Source: Nitzschia sp. DOCU1
Taxonomy: Eukaryota; Bacillariophyta; Bacillariophyceae; Bacillariales; Bacillariaceae
Direction: 5' to 3'
Assembly: GCA_951394045.1 (NCBI GenBank)
Contig: OX595995.1
Location: 2,108,001-2,172,000 of the forward strand
DNA: 64,000 nt
Shown: piece after piece, positions 22,318-32,269 of the stretch
Layout: every line of letters begins with the position of its first letter
Position numbering within the stretch: position 1 is the stretch's first letter
The notes under the pieces: generated by a model
The model's input: only the letters and a program-made list of their open reading frames with translations
What the model was told of the DNA's origin: nothing
The model's database searches: none
Made by a program: the position numbers and the translations under genes

Positions 22318-24123
22318 TCAGTTAGGCGTACTAATCGATTCTTGCGGACGCTTGCTCGTTTTTCGCAGAACCAGTTGCTCCTTGTCTCTTGCCTGCAAAT
22401 ATGGTTCCAGCATTGCCATCGATGGATTGGGGTGTTGCTGATCATTCCAAACCACAACGTTGCCTTGGTCATCCACGGGAGAAGTCCTGTACGCACCTGA
22501 TCGAAAGTGCCCCAAGTAGCCAACCTCTTCTGGTATTTTTAAATACCTAGGTTTAGTCAAGTTGCTTGTCATGAAAGCACTGTGCGTATGGTAGAACCAG
22601 ATCCGGTCGGCCAAAAATATAGTCTTGGTTCCCTTTAACCGGGACGTCGTCTTGCATTGTTTTGTTGCAAGAATCGTCTTCCGATTCAATTCCATGGATG
22701 ATCCCCCCCCGCCTCCTCCATCGAGCTCAGAAGCAGGCATTACGGTTCCATTGCAGTAGCTTATAACGTACGGCATCCAAAAAGTTCCGTCAATGCGAGG
22801 ATGTTGGGAAAAAAACGCTTGCACAACATGGACAAGGCGACGCTTGGGATCTTCCAAAATAAAGAACTCATCAATGTCCATATTGGCAACAAAGTCAGTG
22901 ATATGCCCAAACCGAAAGAGAGCCGACACACTCCGAAGTCCCTGAGAATGTGTTTTTGTGTTGCGCTTGGGATCGTTTTCGGGGTGATGCCACACCATTG
23001 GATTCCATATCCTAGTCACCAAGCCTTGTTCAACGTAGGGGGCGAGCTCCTCTTTGAGTTGATTCTGCTCGTTTTCATTATTATCATAGATGATGAAATG
23101 TTGAATACCTTGATAATGATGGTAATGGATGAATTCATGAATGCGAAAGAACGTGTCGCCTTCCACACGTTCATTATTTTCCCTAGTGTATCCCGTTTTG
23201 ATCTCTGTTTGGGCGATGAATTTGAACTGTTTGGATTTAAGCTGTGTGGAGATGAGGTCAGCTGCATTCGACATGGAATGACAAATAGGAATATTCGAGA
23301 TAGTTGGCAACTCTGCTACCATGTGTGACTTTTCGACGAGTGTTTTGTTATTGGGGTGCAAAAGGGCGACCAAGTCGACGTGAAGTTCTGTTTCTCGCTG
23401 ACCTTGCTGAATAAGAGATTTCACTTGGGGAGGGATTTTGCATCGGATGGCGAAGACTCTCTCGTGAGCCCAGGGCCTCGCATTGTCCTTGAATGCCGGT
23501 CTGTGTACAGCCTCTGACCAAACAGGAATGTTCCCCTGAAACATACAAAGAAGGTGGTGCGTCCGACCAGTCTCGGGGTCGGACGTGAATATGGAATCGG
23601 ACTCAGCATAACGCTGATATATCTCCCGCCTATGAATTCCCAAAAAGACGGCGTGCTCCACTTCATGATCCGCAAATGCATCAAATAGCCACGGCAACCC
23701 GTCATTCACCTGAGTGAAAGGAAATTCTCGGTAAAAGCAATGTGACCGTGACGACACGAGGCGTGGATGCTGACTCGAACCCCAAGAACCAACAGATTCT
23801 GAATGCGATTCTCTGCTGCTGCTGGGAAGTGAATCTACATGCTCCTACAGTAGTAGCAGCAAAAAAGCAACAATAGTATCTTCGGTGAGAAATGAGGATG
23901 GCGAACATAGCATGCTCAATCGGCTCAGCGACAAGTGCAATTATACCTGAGCATCATTACTGATAGCGATTATCGCCCGCATTGAACATAACATCACGAG
24001 CACAGAAATCAGCATCATACTCCAACCAAGACTCAACGCCATGAGCGATCTACCGCTAGTAGGACGTGGTTGCTTGTTCATGAGGAAGGACATCTTGTTG
24101 TGCTTTGTTGTGCTTTGTTGCAA
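22318..24123 (-). CDS. GT92-family glycosyltransferase (DUF23-like), two exons
   Basis: Exon 1 is 24123-23947 and exon 2 is 23844-22318. The 102-bp intron has a GTATAA donor and a CTGTAG acceptor, phase 0; joining gives 567 residues (557 if the ATG at 24093 is used). Exon 1 supplies the signal-anchor (LGWSMMLISVLVMLCSM), which exon 2 lacks, so the split is convincing. The catalytic domain has the Glyco_transf_92 layout: FFRIHEFIHYHHYQGIQHF, IIYDNNEN, WNPMVWHH, the DXD motif in NMDIDEFF (about D382), FWMPYV, and a late KTIFLADRIWFYHTH block. GT92 enzymes are Golgi galactosyl- or related transferases; the acceptor here is unknown. A poly-Gly run lies near residue 440. Confidence 0.85.
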
Positions 24124-24431
24124 CTCTCGGATTGAAGTTCAGAGTAACAGTTACGTGTGGATTACGATTAGACTCCGCCATTTTGGCAATTTTTACCCCA
24201 TCTTGGCCGGCTGTGGGGAAAAGGGGGGAGGGGCGGTGCACCGCAGGTGCGCCGAAGGCTGCCTGGTGCTATTTGCAACTAGAGTACGATACAGCACTAA
24301 ACTTCATAGCTATTAGCTAGTAATAGTACCAGCACAGCTCACCAGACACCTGGTGTTAGTAGTAGTAATAGTAGTGGCTTCTAGCTGCTGTGACGAGCTG
24401 CTAGTCACGTCAGCCCCCAGGGAACACCGCC
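24124..24431. other. Spacer between GT92 and a Copia element
   Basis: Promoter side of GT92. It contains a near-direct repeat of TTGTGCTTTG at about 24097-24120. No gene seen. Confidence 0.35.
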
Positions 24432-24652
24432 AGTCAAGAGTCACACGAGTCGAACCGCTCGTATCAGTCGAAGAACTATCCACTCGCGGCTGTTACTACC
24501 TGCGGCCGTTGTGTCTCTATTTCCATTGTAATGCTCCCCTATATGCTGGGTGACCTATTGAATGCTCAAGGCAGTTGAGACACGCTGATGGGGATTATGC
24601 AAGAGTAAAGCTGTTGAATTCCAATGTTTGGAAAGACGAATCTAAGGCGTTG
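24432..24652 (+). repeat. 5' LTR of the Copia element (part shared with the 3' LTR)
   Basis: This is the stretch alignable to 28881-29073 plus 29271-29292. A few substitutions and a two-base length difference separate the copies. The true LTR end lies further right but cannot be fixed, because the 3' copy is cut. Confidence 0.7.
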
Positions 24653-25068
24653 AGAAAGATCGTCTCTCTACATTATTATAGCTAATAACTCATAGTTTGT
24701 TTTTGTCAAGGAAAGCACTCTGTCTACAGTTTTATCACTACTTGAATACGTTGCCTGCGCTCTACTAGTTGGATCGCTGTTAGAGCTACAACAGGCCTCA
24801 AAGTAACGGACACTACGTTCCGAACACTTTGACTGGTTGCTGAGCCCAAGTAACCTCTAACCCAGAACACGCTTCCCGGGGGACGCCCCACAGCCCAGAA
24901 GCCACCACTGCAGTCGTTGACCCCGTCAACCCCGATCGATCGCCAGGCCTTGTCCAAGTCGCTGGCAACATTTCCGGATACGAGACTCCCGCTCGTAGCA
25001 CTACTGGACCAGACGAAAGCTCCCCAGACTTCTTGCTAGTCAGTAACCTTTCGTACGTCATCGAAGCC

Positions 25069-27759
25069 ATGACCGATGAAGAAGAACAAGGAACTACCAC
25101 TCCTCCCGTCGAGGAGTATTCCCCAGCGCGATCTGTCCATCCGTCTCCCGCCGAAGAGATCGCTAACGCCATCGCCGATGCGCTGAAAGCCGCCAAGCTC
25201 CACAAGTCCTCCGGACCTGTACTCAAGCCACTTATGGATGGCGTAAAGAAGGTCGCCGGCCATGATAACAAGTGGGTCGGAGGCAAACCCAAGCGCGATT
25301 GGTCTGGCCTTGACAAGAACGCCGCAACTGACCCCTTGTCTCCCCAGCAGTACCGTCCTGAGCACCTGGACACTGCTACAAAGAGTCATGCTCGCTGTAC
25401 ACAAGGACTGAGTGAGAAGTTCAAGCGAACTGGAGACCTGACAACGTTCCAGCACGATGTCTACACTCACCTCAAGGACACTGGGATGGATTCGATCTCC
25501 TATGTCCCCGACCCAGTTGACGACACCCGCATGAGCAACTGTGTCACTGAGTCCTCCCGCTTTGATCTCGAAAGTGTCCGAACCGAAATAATGTTCCAAC
25601 TCTGCAAGTACGACGAAGACGACTTCAACAACGACAACGGCGCCACCCAGTTCCTCATGAAGAGCCTTGACCCAATGCTGGCCAAGGACCTCCGCGACAT
25701 CTGCGAAGAAGACAACCCCTTCCCTATTGTATGGATGCAGCTGATCAAGCTCATCCGTAGCGTCTCAATCGAGCGCTATGAAATGAAGAAGACCTACATC
25801 AAGAACCACAAGGCCACGATGTATGCTGGCCAGAACCTCGAGGAAATGGCCCGAGACTATCGCGAAGCCGCCAAGGAACTTGAAATCGCCGGCCAGTACT
25901 CCCACAGCCTAACTCTCCGCATGATGGACGGCTTCCTCGCCGCTGGAGGCCAAGGAAATGAAGACTTCCGATTCGAGCTGCGAATGAAGAAAGCTGAGCT
26001 TGAGAAAGCTCTGATGAAGGTCGCCTTCATGAGTCCGATTGATGCTACAGCATACATGGCCAAGAACGCTCTGACTTACCGTGATATCTGCCGCATTGCG
26101 ACGGATGCCTACAGGAACCAGCTGGACAATGGTCGCTGGCCACCTGCTCGCCATGCATCGGACTCCAAAGCCGCCCCCGCCGCCTTCGGAGGCATGGCAT
26201 GCAGCGATAATCCGGTCACTGCCGCCCAAGTCTATGCCCTGTTCCAACAGTACTCGAATGGAGGGGACAGCAGCAAGAAGGAAGGAACTTGCCACAACTG
26301 TGGTAAGGCCGGGCACTGGGCACGCGAATGCCCCGAGCCTAAGAAGCCGAGAGCAGGAGGCCCGCCACGCCGTGGAAAGTTTGACAAGAAACCGCGCCAA
26401 GGCAACAACAACAAGCCGGAAGAAGGTTGGAGGAAGAAAGCACCTGGCGTCGGAGAACCCGCCACAAAGGACATGCAGGGATGCAAATGGCACTGGTGTG
26501 CCAAGTGCACCCGCTGGTCCACCACCCACGGCACTGACGGACACACAGGAGGGAAGAAAGCCATCGCCAACCTCCTAATCACCGAAGATCCCGCTGCTTG
26601 GACCTGCACCCCGGACTTCAGCGAAGTCCTCTCGTTGCTGATTGCGCCGCCAACCATCCCCTGGTACCTCCATCCCTACGCAAAGATTGTTGAGTACATC
26701 CTCATCGGGTTGATTGGTGGGTTTTGGAAGTTCCTCTGTGCCGTCATTGCCCCCTTCTGGCATGACTGGTCACTGCTCCCAGCCCCCTTCCTTTGGCTAC
26801 TCGCCTTCTGTGGCATCCGCACCCTCTCCAAACGCCACCGCCTCCGTCACTTCTGCTTCCAAGCCCCTGATCCGCCCAAGGCGCCCCCTCGTCCCAAACA
26901 ACGTGGCGGCAACTCCTTCGGCATCAAGAAGAAGGTTCTTGAACGCCGTCCCTTTGCCCAACGCCACCGCCATGAACTCCAAGAGGTTATCAAGCGGCTC
27001 GAACGTTTTGCCACCGATCTCGACTTCTACTGTCATCGTGGCCACCAGGGCAAAGAGGGAGGAAAGAAGCAGACCAAGAAATTAAATGCGCGTCGACACA
27101 ACAACATACCGTTGAGATTTTCCCCCGATGGCCCCGAATTAACCGTTGGACAGGCACGCTTGCTTCGTTCACCAATCGTGCTGTCCTTCTTGAACAGTGC
27201 CGTCCTTCCGGAGTATCTTTTCTCTGCTGCCCATGCTCTGCACGCCGCCCTGACGTCACCTCCCAAAACCTACACAGTGCTTACTAAGGAAGAGCGCTAC
27301 CCAGTGATCTTCGACTCTGGAGCAAGCCTCTCTATGTCCTTCTGCAAGGACGATTTTGTTGGACCCTTGGAGACCCCCACCGATGCTAAGACCGTCCAAC
27401 GCATTGGACAGGCTAAAGGACTCGACATTGCTGGAACTGGCCATGTGGCCTGGACCTTCCTCGATACTACTGGCATGCTACGCACGCTGAAGATCCCAGC
27501 CTACTACGTGCCCGAGGCCAAAGTCCGCCTGCTAAGCACTACAAGCCTGCTCCAAGCCTACCCCGACGAGACAATCCACATGGAAGGAAGCCGCATGATT
27601 CTCAGCGGAAACCCAAACGACCACCTCCAGACCCGCCGCTCCATCGAGATTATCACGAATGTTCGGACAAACCTTCATATAGGGTTGAGCCGTCCAGCAA
27701 GCCTTCCAAGCCGTCGTCACCACAGTATCATCGAGCAATCACAACTTGAGTCCAGCTGA
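25069..27759 (+). CDS. Copia Gag-protease with zinc knuckle and hydrophobic membrane-like segments
   Basis: 896 residues from ATG 25069 (MTDEEEQG). Helical Gag part first (to about residue 380), then a CCHC zinc knuckle CHNCGKAGHWAREC at about residue 407 followed by basic, Gly-rich sequence. Between about residues 524 and 590 lie two or three strongly hydrophobic segments (IVEYILIGLIGGFWKFL, FLWLLAFCGI). The aspartic protease follows with the active site FDSGAS (about residue 747). The ORF ends by a frameshift just before the integrase N-region. Its products would form virus-like particles and cleave Gag-Pol. Confidence 0.85.
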   Translation: MTDEEEQGTTTPPVEEYSPARSVHPSPAEEIANAIADALKAAKLHKSSGPVLKPLMDGVKKVAGHDNKWVGGKPKRDWSGLDKNAATDPLSPQQYRPEHLDTATKSHARCTQGLSEKFKRTGDLTTFQHDVYTHLKDTGMDSISYVPDPVDDTRMSNCVTESSRFDLESVRTEIMFQLCKYDEDDFNNDNGATQFLMKSLDPMLAKDLRDICEEDNPFPIVWMQLIKLIRSVSIERYEMKKTYIKNHKATMYAGQNLEEMARDYREAAKELEIAGQYSHSLTLRMMDGFLAAGGQGNEDFRFELRMKKAELEKALMKVAFMSPIDATAYMAKNALTYRDICRIATDAYRNQLDNGRWPPARHASDSKAAPAAFGGMACSDNPVTAAQVYALFQQYSNGGDSSKKEGTCHNCGKAGHWARECPEPKKPRAGGPPRRGKFDKKPRQGNNNKPEEGWRKKAPGVGEPATKDMQGCKWHWCAKCTRWSTTHGTDGHTGGKKAIANLLITEDPAAWTCTPDFSEVLSLLIAPPTIPWYLHPYAKIVEYILIGLIGGFWKFLCAVIAPFWHDWSLLPAPFLWLLAFCGIRTLSKRHRLRHFCFQAPDPPKAPPRPKQRGGNSFGIKKKVLERRPFAQRHRHELQEVIKRLERFATDLDFYCHRGHQGKEGGKKQTKKLNARRHNNIPLRFSPDGPELTVGQARLLRSPIVLSFLNSAVLPEYLFSAAHALHAALTSPPKTYTVLTKEERYPVIFDSGASLSMSFCKDDFVGPLETPTDAKTVQRIGQAKGLDIAGTGHVAWTFLDTTGMLRTLKIPAYYVPEAKVRLLSTTSLLQAYPDETIHMEGSRMILSGNPNDHLQTRRSIEIITNVRTNLHIGLSRPASLPSRRHHSIIEQSQLESS

Positions 27760-28773
27760 CAAAGAACTGTTACAATGGCACTACCGCCTTGGCCACTTGG
27801 GTTTCAGAAGGATTCGCTTTCTGATGCAGTCTGGAGTTCTCGCCCACAGCGAGGGCACACACCGTCTTCAGTCAATGGCGTGCAAAGTTGACCGGAAATT
27901 GCTATGTGCCGTGTGCCAATACGGCAAACAAAGGCGCCGATCGGCACCAGGTAGACGCACCTCTGTCATCAGAGACCGCGTTGGCGCCCTGAGACAAGAT
28001 AACCTCTTCCCTGGACAGCGCATCTCGGTTGATCACTTTGTCTGTTCTACTCGTGGATGCCTACAAAACACGAGTGGGAAAGAAGACGCTAAGTCACAGT
28101 ACTGTGGTGGAGCGATCTTTGTTGATCCGCCGTCAAGTCCATCGTCCGATACCTGAAGCGCACCCGAGACAAAGGAACCATCATGAAGCCCGACGGAAAG
28201 CTTGAGCTTGACCTCTATGTTGACGCTGACTTTGCTGGCCTTTTCCGCCGTGAACCCGACTCTGCCCCAGAATCCGTCAAGTCCCGCACTGGTTACGTCA
28301 TCTTGCTGAGTGGGTGCCCCGTCCTCTGGAAATCCCAGCTCCAATCTTCGATCTCCTGCTCCACCCTCGAGGCCGAATATACTGCCTTGAGCTATGCCCT
28401 CCGAACTCTGCTCCCGCTTCGCCGAGCCCTCGATGAAGTTGTTGCCGCATTGCTTGTCCCTGGGCCCCTCTCTTACTCCATCCGATCGCGAGTCTTCGAA
28501 GACAACCAAGGGGCCCTCTACCTTGCCACCAACCAACGCCTCACCAACAGGACCAAGTACTTCCTGGTCAAATGGCATTGGTTCTGGCAACACAGCGAGG
28601 AGTTCATCCTGATCAAGGTTGAATCGGTCAACCAGAGAGCCGATTATTTCACCAAGGCGCTCTCTCGTGAGGCCTTGTCCAAGGATGGTAATTGTTGTGT
28701 TGGTTTGTGCCACCGTGGCACTTGTTTGTTCCTCGTTTGCCAAGACATAGGATGCTTTACCCAAGGCATCTGA
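27746..28773 (+). pseudogene. Copia pol remnant: integrase N-part joined by deletion to RNase H
   Basis: 27746-28130 encodes the Gag-pre-integrase zinc region (WHYRLGHLGFRRI ... CAVCQYGKQRR) and the first catalytic Asp of integrase (SVDHF), stopping after GGAIFVD. From 28132, in another frame, the sequence is already at the C-terminal linker of RT (VKSIVRYLKRTRDKG) and RNase H (LYVDADFAGL, SRTGYVILL, VFEDNQGALYLA, ADYFTKAL), ending at 28773. The middle and end of integrase and all of RT are missing. Confidence 0.85.
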
Positions 28774-28880
28774 ACTTGTCTCACGTTGATTTGTAATTTC
28801 CATCCTTGTCTCTCTTCCACAAATGGCCACTTTGAATTTCAGAATCCTCGGTGATTAGGTCACCATCGTATGAGAGGGAG

Positions 28881-29292
28881 AGTCAAGAGTCACACGAGTC
28901 GAACCACTCGTATCAGTCGAAGAACTATCCACTTGCGGCTGTTACTACCTGCGGCCGTTGTGTCTCTATTTCCATTGTAATGCTCCCCTATGCTGGGTGA
29001 TCTATTGAATGCTCAAGGCAGTTGAGACATGCTGATGGGGATTATGCAAGAGTAAAGCTGTTGAATTCCAATGCACTACGCCGTGCGCTAGTCGGCGTAT
29101 GCGCGCAAAAAGGGGATTGAGAAGTTCGGTCTCGAACCCTCGACCTTGCTTAGAAGGTGATTGTAGGCAGTACCACTGCGCTACTGGAGCTCTCTTGCAT
29201 GAGAGTGCGGGGAATTACATATTGTTGAATTAGTGCGCTATTCCATAGCCCACTATATTCCGGTATTGCACCAATGTTTGGAAAGATGAATC
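28881..29292 (+). repeat. 3' LTR of the Copia element, split by a SINE-like insertion and truncated
   Basis: LTR parts are 28881-29073 and 29271-29292. The sequence CCAATG at 29068-29073 is repeated at 29271-29276, while the 5' LTR has it once, so the insertion made a 6-bp target duplication. After 29292 the similarity to the 5' LTR stops. Confidence 0.8.
29074..29270 (-). mobile_element. tRNA-derived SINE-like element
   Basis: A 197-bp insertion in the 3' LTR, bounded by the 6-bp duplication CCAATG. Read on minus it contains an A box TAGCGCAGTGG (29183-29173) and a B box GGTTCGAGACC (29138-29128), 34 bases apart as in tRNA genes. The sequence between could form an anticodon-like arm (ACCTT/AAGGT). 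The flanks outside the tRNA-like part (about 80 bp upstream, 50 bp downstream on minus) are unrelated to tRNA. No poly(A) tail is clear. A functional tRNA is unlikely because the anticodon stem does not close well. Confidence 0.65.
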
Positions 29293-29749
29293 AACCACAA
29301 CGCGATTTCGCAAGACGCGCTTTCGTAACTCCAGGTGATTTTGAATGATTGTGCATGATAACAGTAATTATGATTTAAGTAAGTCGCTACATCGACGGGG
29401 AACCGGCATCACGGTGTGTGGGTCAGCGATACAGCGATATCGCCAACAAACTCGCTGAAACGCCAGCAGGGCGGTCATATGCGGGCTCATACGCATATGC
29501 GCACTCATACGCACATGCGCACTCAAACACTCCCCTCAATCTTGAATCGAGTCAAGATTGCTCATCATGCTACAAAAGGGATGGAGGGATCATCTCCACC
29601 CCCGGATTACAATTACATTAGGAATGGAGTTGGCATCTCCAACCTCAGGCGTGGGTGGTTCGGTCGAACGCAACCTAATCCACCAAATGTCAAAAGGAAA
29701 GGGGGGGGGGGGGGAAACTGGTTCGACCAGGACGACGGTCGAGTCCAGC
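29293..29749. other. Spacer with short tandem repeat and poly-G tract
   Basis: An 18-bp unit (CGCACTCATACGCAYATG-like) is repeated about three times at 29475-29530. A run of 14 G lies at 29701-29714. The right part borders the Copia fragment on minus and may be its 3' flank. No gene is supported. Confidence 0.55.
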
Positions 29750-30820
29750 TTAAGAGGGGACAACCCAATGGAGCAACGATCGGATGTGGTTGTCCCGCAG
29801 CTCACCAGCGGGGAGAGCTTTGGTCAAAATGTCAGCGGGGTTAAACTTCGTGTTTACATAGGCTGTGCGCCACTCATCTCGCGCCACACCCTCACGAACA
29901 AAGTGATATGAGATGCTCTGAGTTTTCTTCTTCAAAGCGGACTCGGGGATCGTGGTGTTGAAGAGCACAGACTTGTTATCACCATAGATGTATGCGGGGC
30001 CATCGATGGCAATACCCATCATTCGGAGCTTGTATCTGAGTCCACGAAGGTATTCAGTGCACTGGCGCATGCTAGTGAACTCGGCTCCAAAACTTGAACT
30101 CTCAACACTGGTCTGCTTCTTGGAGAACCAATAAATGAGGGCACAGTTCAAATAGACGAAGAAACCAGAGCGGGATTTGCGAGTGATCGAATCAGTTGCG
30201 TGGTCAGCATCAACGTAGGCACGCATCACAAAACCTTTTCCTCGTGGCGCAGGCATGTCAGCAGGTAACACTTCCACAGCATCCGCATCCTGTTCAGAGG
30301 TCGACCAGTCGCGTCGTTCGAATTCGCTCAAATCGATTTCTGGGTACGAAGGATCGAATACCATTTCGGCATTATGGAAGCGTTTCAGATAGGCAAAGAT
30401 CTGATAAAGCTGTTCGAGATGGCCTTGTCGTGGCATAGCCAAGTGGGAAGAAATCATCGAGACTTCCACGCATGTATCCACCCGGCCCAACTCAACAATC
30501 CACCGCAAGGTTCCGATGAGTGACGTGAAATAAGAGGCATCATCTGGTTTTAATTCCACGGTCGCCTCAACTTCGGGACGGTAACCATTCGATATTGGGG
30601 CAGACGTGCCCTTTGTAGGTAATCGTTGGCCCGATTTAGCCAGATGTTCTTCCACAGTCTTGACGGCAGCCTGTACGTATTTTGACGAGCCGAAGGCCCA
30701 TGCCTCAGTACCGTCATCCAAGACCACCTTCCGTAATGATCCACCCAGATAGATGGTTGGCGGTCCCACCGATGATTCCTTCAATTTAAAGTATTTGCCG
30801 ATGCCTTCCCGAGATTTCAC
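29750..30820 (-). mobile_element. Copia pol 3' fragment (end of RT plus RNase H), second copy
   Basis: A 356-residue minus ORF with the same domain content as 15726-16750 and slightly more at the N-side (GKYFKLKESSVGPPTIYLGG). RNase H motifs: YVDADHATD, SRSGFFVYLN, YGDNKSVLFN, NPADILTKALPAGE. The ORF is free of stops, so this fragment is younger or better kept than the 15726 copy. The rest of the element and LTRs are absent. Confidence 0.8.
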
Positions 30821-30944
30821 AACCCGCGGTTTCGTAACACACTATTTTGCAACCACACGATTTCGGAAAAGCCGCGTTTGTCACTGTTTTGGCTATTGTT
30901 GTGTTATTGTGCGTGGTTCGGAAGCAACGCGATGCGCGCGTGAA

Positions 30945-31039
30945 GCTAAATTCTTAGCCTTAAGAGAATACTTTGGCTAAATTCATAGCCTTAAGTGAAA
31001 TGCTTTGGCTAAATTTGTAGCCTTAAGCGGAGTACTTAG
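30945..31039. repeat. Three tandem 31-32-bp repeats abutting a TIR
   Basis: Units begin GCTAAATT and contain TAGCCTTAAG: 30945-30975, 30976-31007, 31008-31039. They differ by a few bases. The last one runs straight into the terminal inverted repeat at 31038. Confidence 0.85.
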
Positions 31040-31289
31040 GGCCGAAGTTACCGGAATGTGAACCACGATCAACGCGGTCCGATTGATTCACCTAGTCAAC
31101 CCCCGTCTTGCTGTCCATCCGAATTCAGCTCAACCGTGAATCCACCAATCGGCAATCGATCAACAGCAATCAACCGGACTTTGACTTGTTTGATTACTAT
31201 GGCGACTTGTTTGATTCCAAGAGTGGAGAGAGGTTCGCCAATGACGCAATTCATTGCAATGAGCAATGACACCGTCGTCCCAGCAATCC

Positions 31290-31765
31290 ACCAGCATGAC
31301 CCAACGATTGAGAAACACAGCACTAATGTCGACAACTACGATACTACCATGGTTGGAGTGCCCTTTGATGGAGGATGCACCTATTGTGCCGGTCGGTACT
31401 CGCTTTGGACCTCAACAGATTCGACGAATGATATCGATGACTTTGTGTGATACCGGCGACATCTTCACGATTCCAGCAATGCGGATATTCAAGAAAATGA
31501 CATGGCTGAACGCATGCACACTACGCCCTGCCTTCATGCAGAAAAGATTGCCAAAATGACAATGGCATGGTTGGATTTGACATGGGATGGATGTGATGAT
31601 GTGCACATGCGCTATGATGCTACTAATGATTTCATTGAAGCTGCCATTGTGGTGCCAGGAACGGGATGGCACGAGCCAGAAGATCTGTTTCCACGATAGG
31701 CTTTGAAGTTGTTGGGTGAAGTGAACAGGGAAGGAATGTGCGGTACGGAAGTAGTCCTCCCGATG
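31290..31765 (+). pseudogene. Agmatinase/arginase-family (ureohydrolase) gene fragment, decayed
   Basis: In frame one: MVGVPFDGGCTY. After a frameshift near 31393: TRFGPQQIRRM then LCDTGDIF. These are the N-terminal landmarks of agmatinase/arginase proteins. After an internal gap of roughly 120 codons relative to the family, the C-terminal landmark appears: IEAAIVVPGTGWHEPE, then a TAG stop at 31697-31699 and, in the same frame, ALKLLGEVNREGMCG, also family-like. Metal-binding His/Asp clusters of the middle are missing, so no activity is possible. Ureohydrolases cleave agmatine or arginine to urea. Confidence 0.8.
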
Positions 31766-32269
31766 ATATTACATTTCTCATGAACTTGTAAATTGCTTGT
31801 TCATGTTGTTATCAATGGCTTGCTCGGTGCCATGGTCAGTCATGGAACTATGGGCATGCACAAGAGCAATATTGACAGGCGGTTATTTCATTCTAGTATT
31901 AGTGATACAGAGGGAAAATAATCCAGTAATACCCTATTCATTCGCAAGCACACCACAGTTTTGTTACAAGTCAAGAGTATTATAGCTTTTTGTTGAAACT
32001 GAAGCGACAAAGGTCATGGTGCTTCCTTCACTATCATCATCAGACATGATTGTAGCTATCCTCTAAATAGAGACGCTAAAAGTTACAATAGTGTTGCGAT
32101 GGAGGAGAGGTGTTGTAGTAATGAGAAATAAAATGCCGCCGCCATTTCGTCGGCGTCCGCCGCCGACTCTTGCCTCGATGACTCATTGGAATGAAATCAA
32201 TGAAATTGGTTGTTCTTGACAAAGGGTTGGTTCATGAAATGACCCGATAACGCGCAAGGCTTGAAATCG

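Larger units (their letters stand above)
24432..29292 (+). mobile_element. Copia-like LTR retrotransposon, internally deleted
   Basis: Two related LTR copies bracket Gag-protease and RNase H. The 5' LTR begins at 24432 and the 3' LTR at 28881, directly after a GAGAGGGAG polypurine tract; both start AGTCAAGAGTC, not the usual TG. The 3' LTR is interrupted by a 197-bp SINE-like insertion (29074-29270) and ends abruptly at 29292, so LTR length and target duplication cannot be read. The integrase core and the whole RT are deleted at about 28125. The element can no longer move by itself, although the packaging and LTR parts survive. Confidence 0.85.

Noticed and set aside
22801..23328. 175-codon plus ORF inside the GT92 gene
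   Set aside because: Antisense shadow; GT92 motifs are on minus with a consistent two-exon model.
25036..28830. Minus-strand ORFs (187, 211 and 265 codons) opposite the Copia Gag and RNase H
   Set aside because: Shadows of the plus-strand retroelement proteins, with no family features.
29100..29200. A functional tRNA gene on minus
   Set aside because: The A and B boxes are good, but the anticodon stem closes poorly and the whole unit is a bounded insertion in an LTR, which fits a SINE better.
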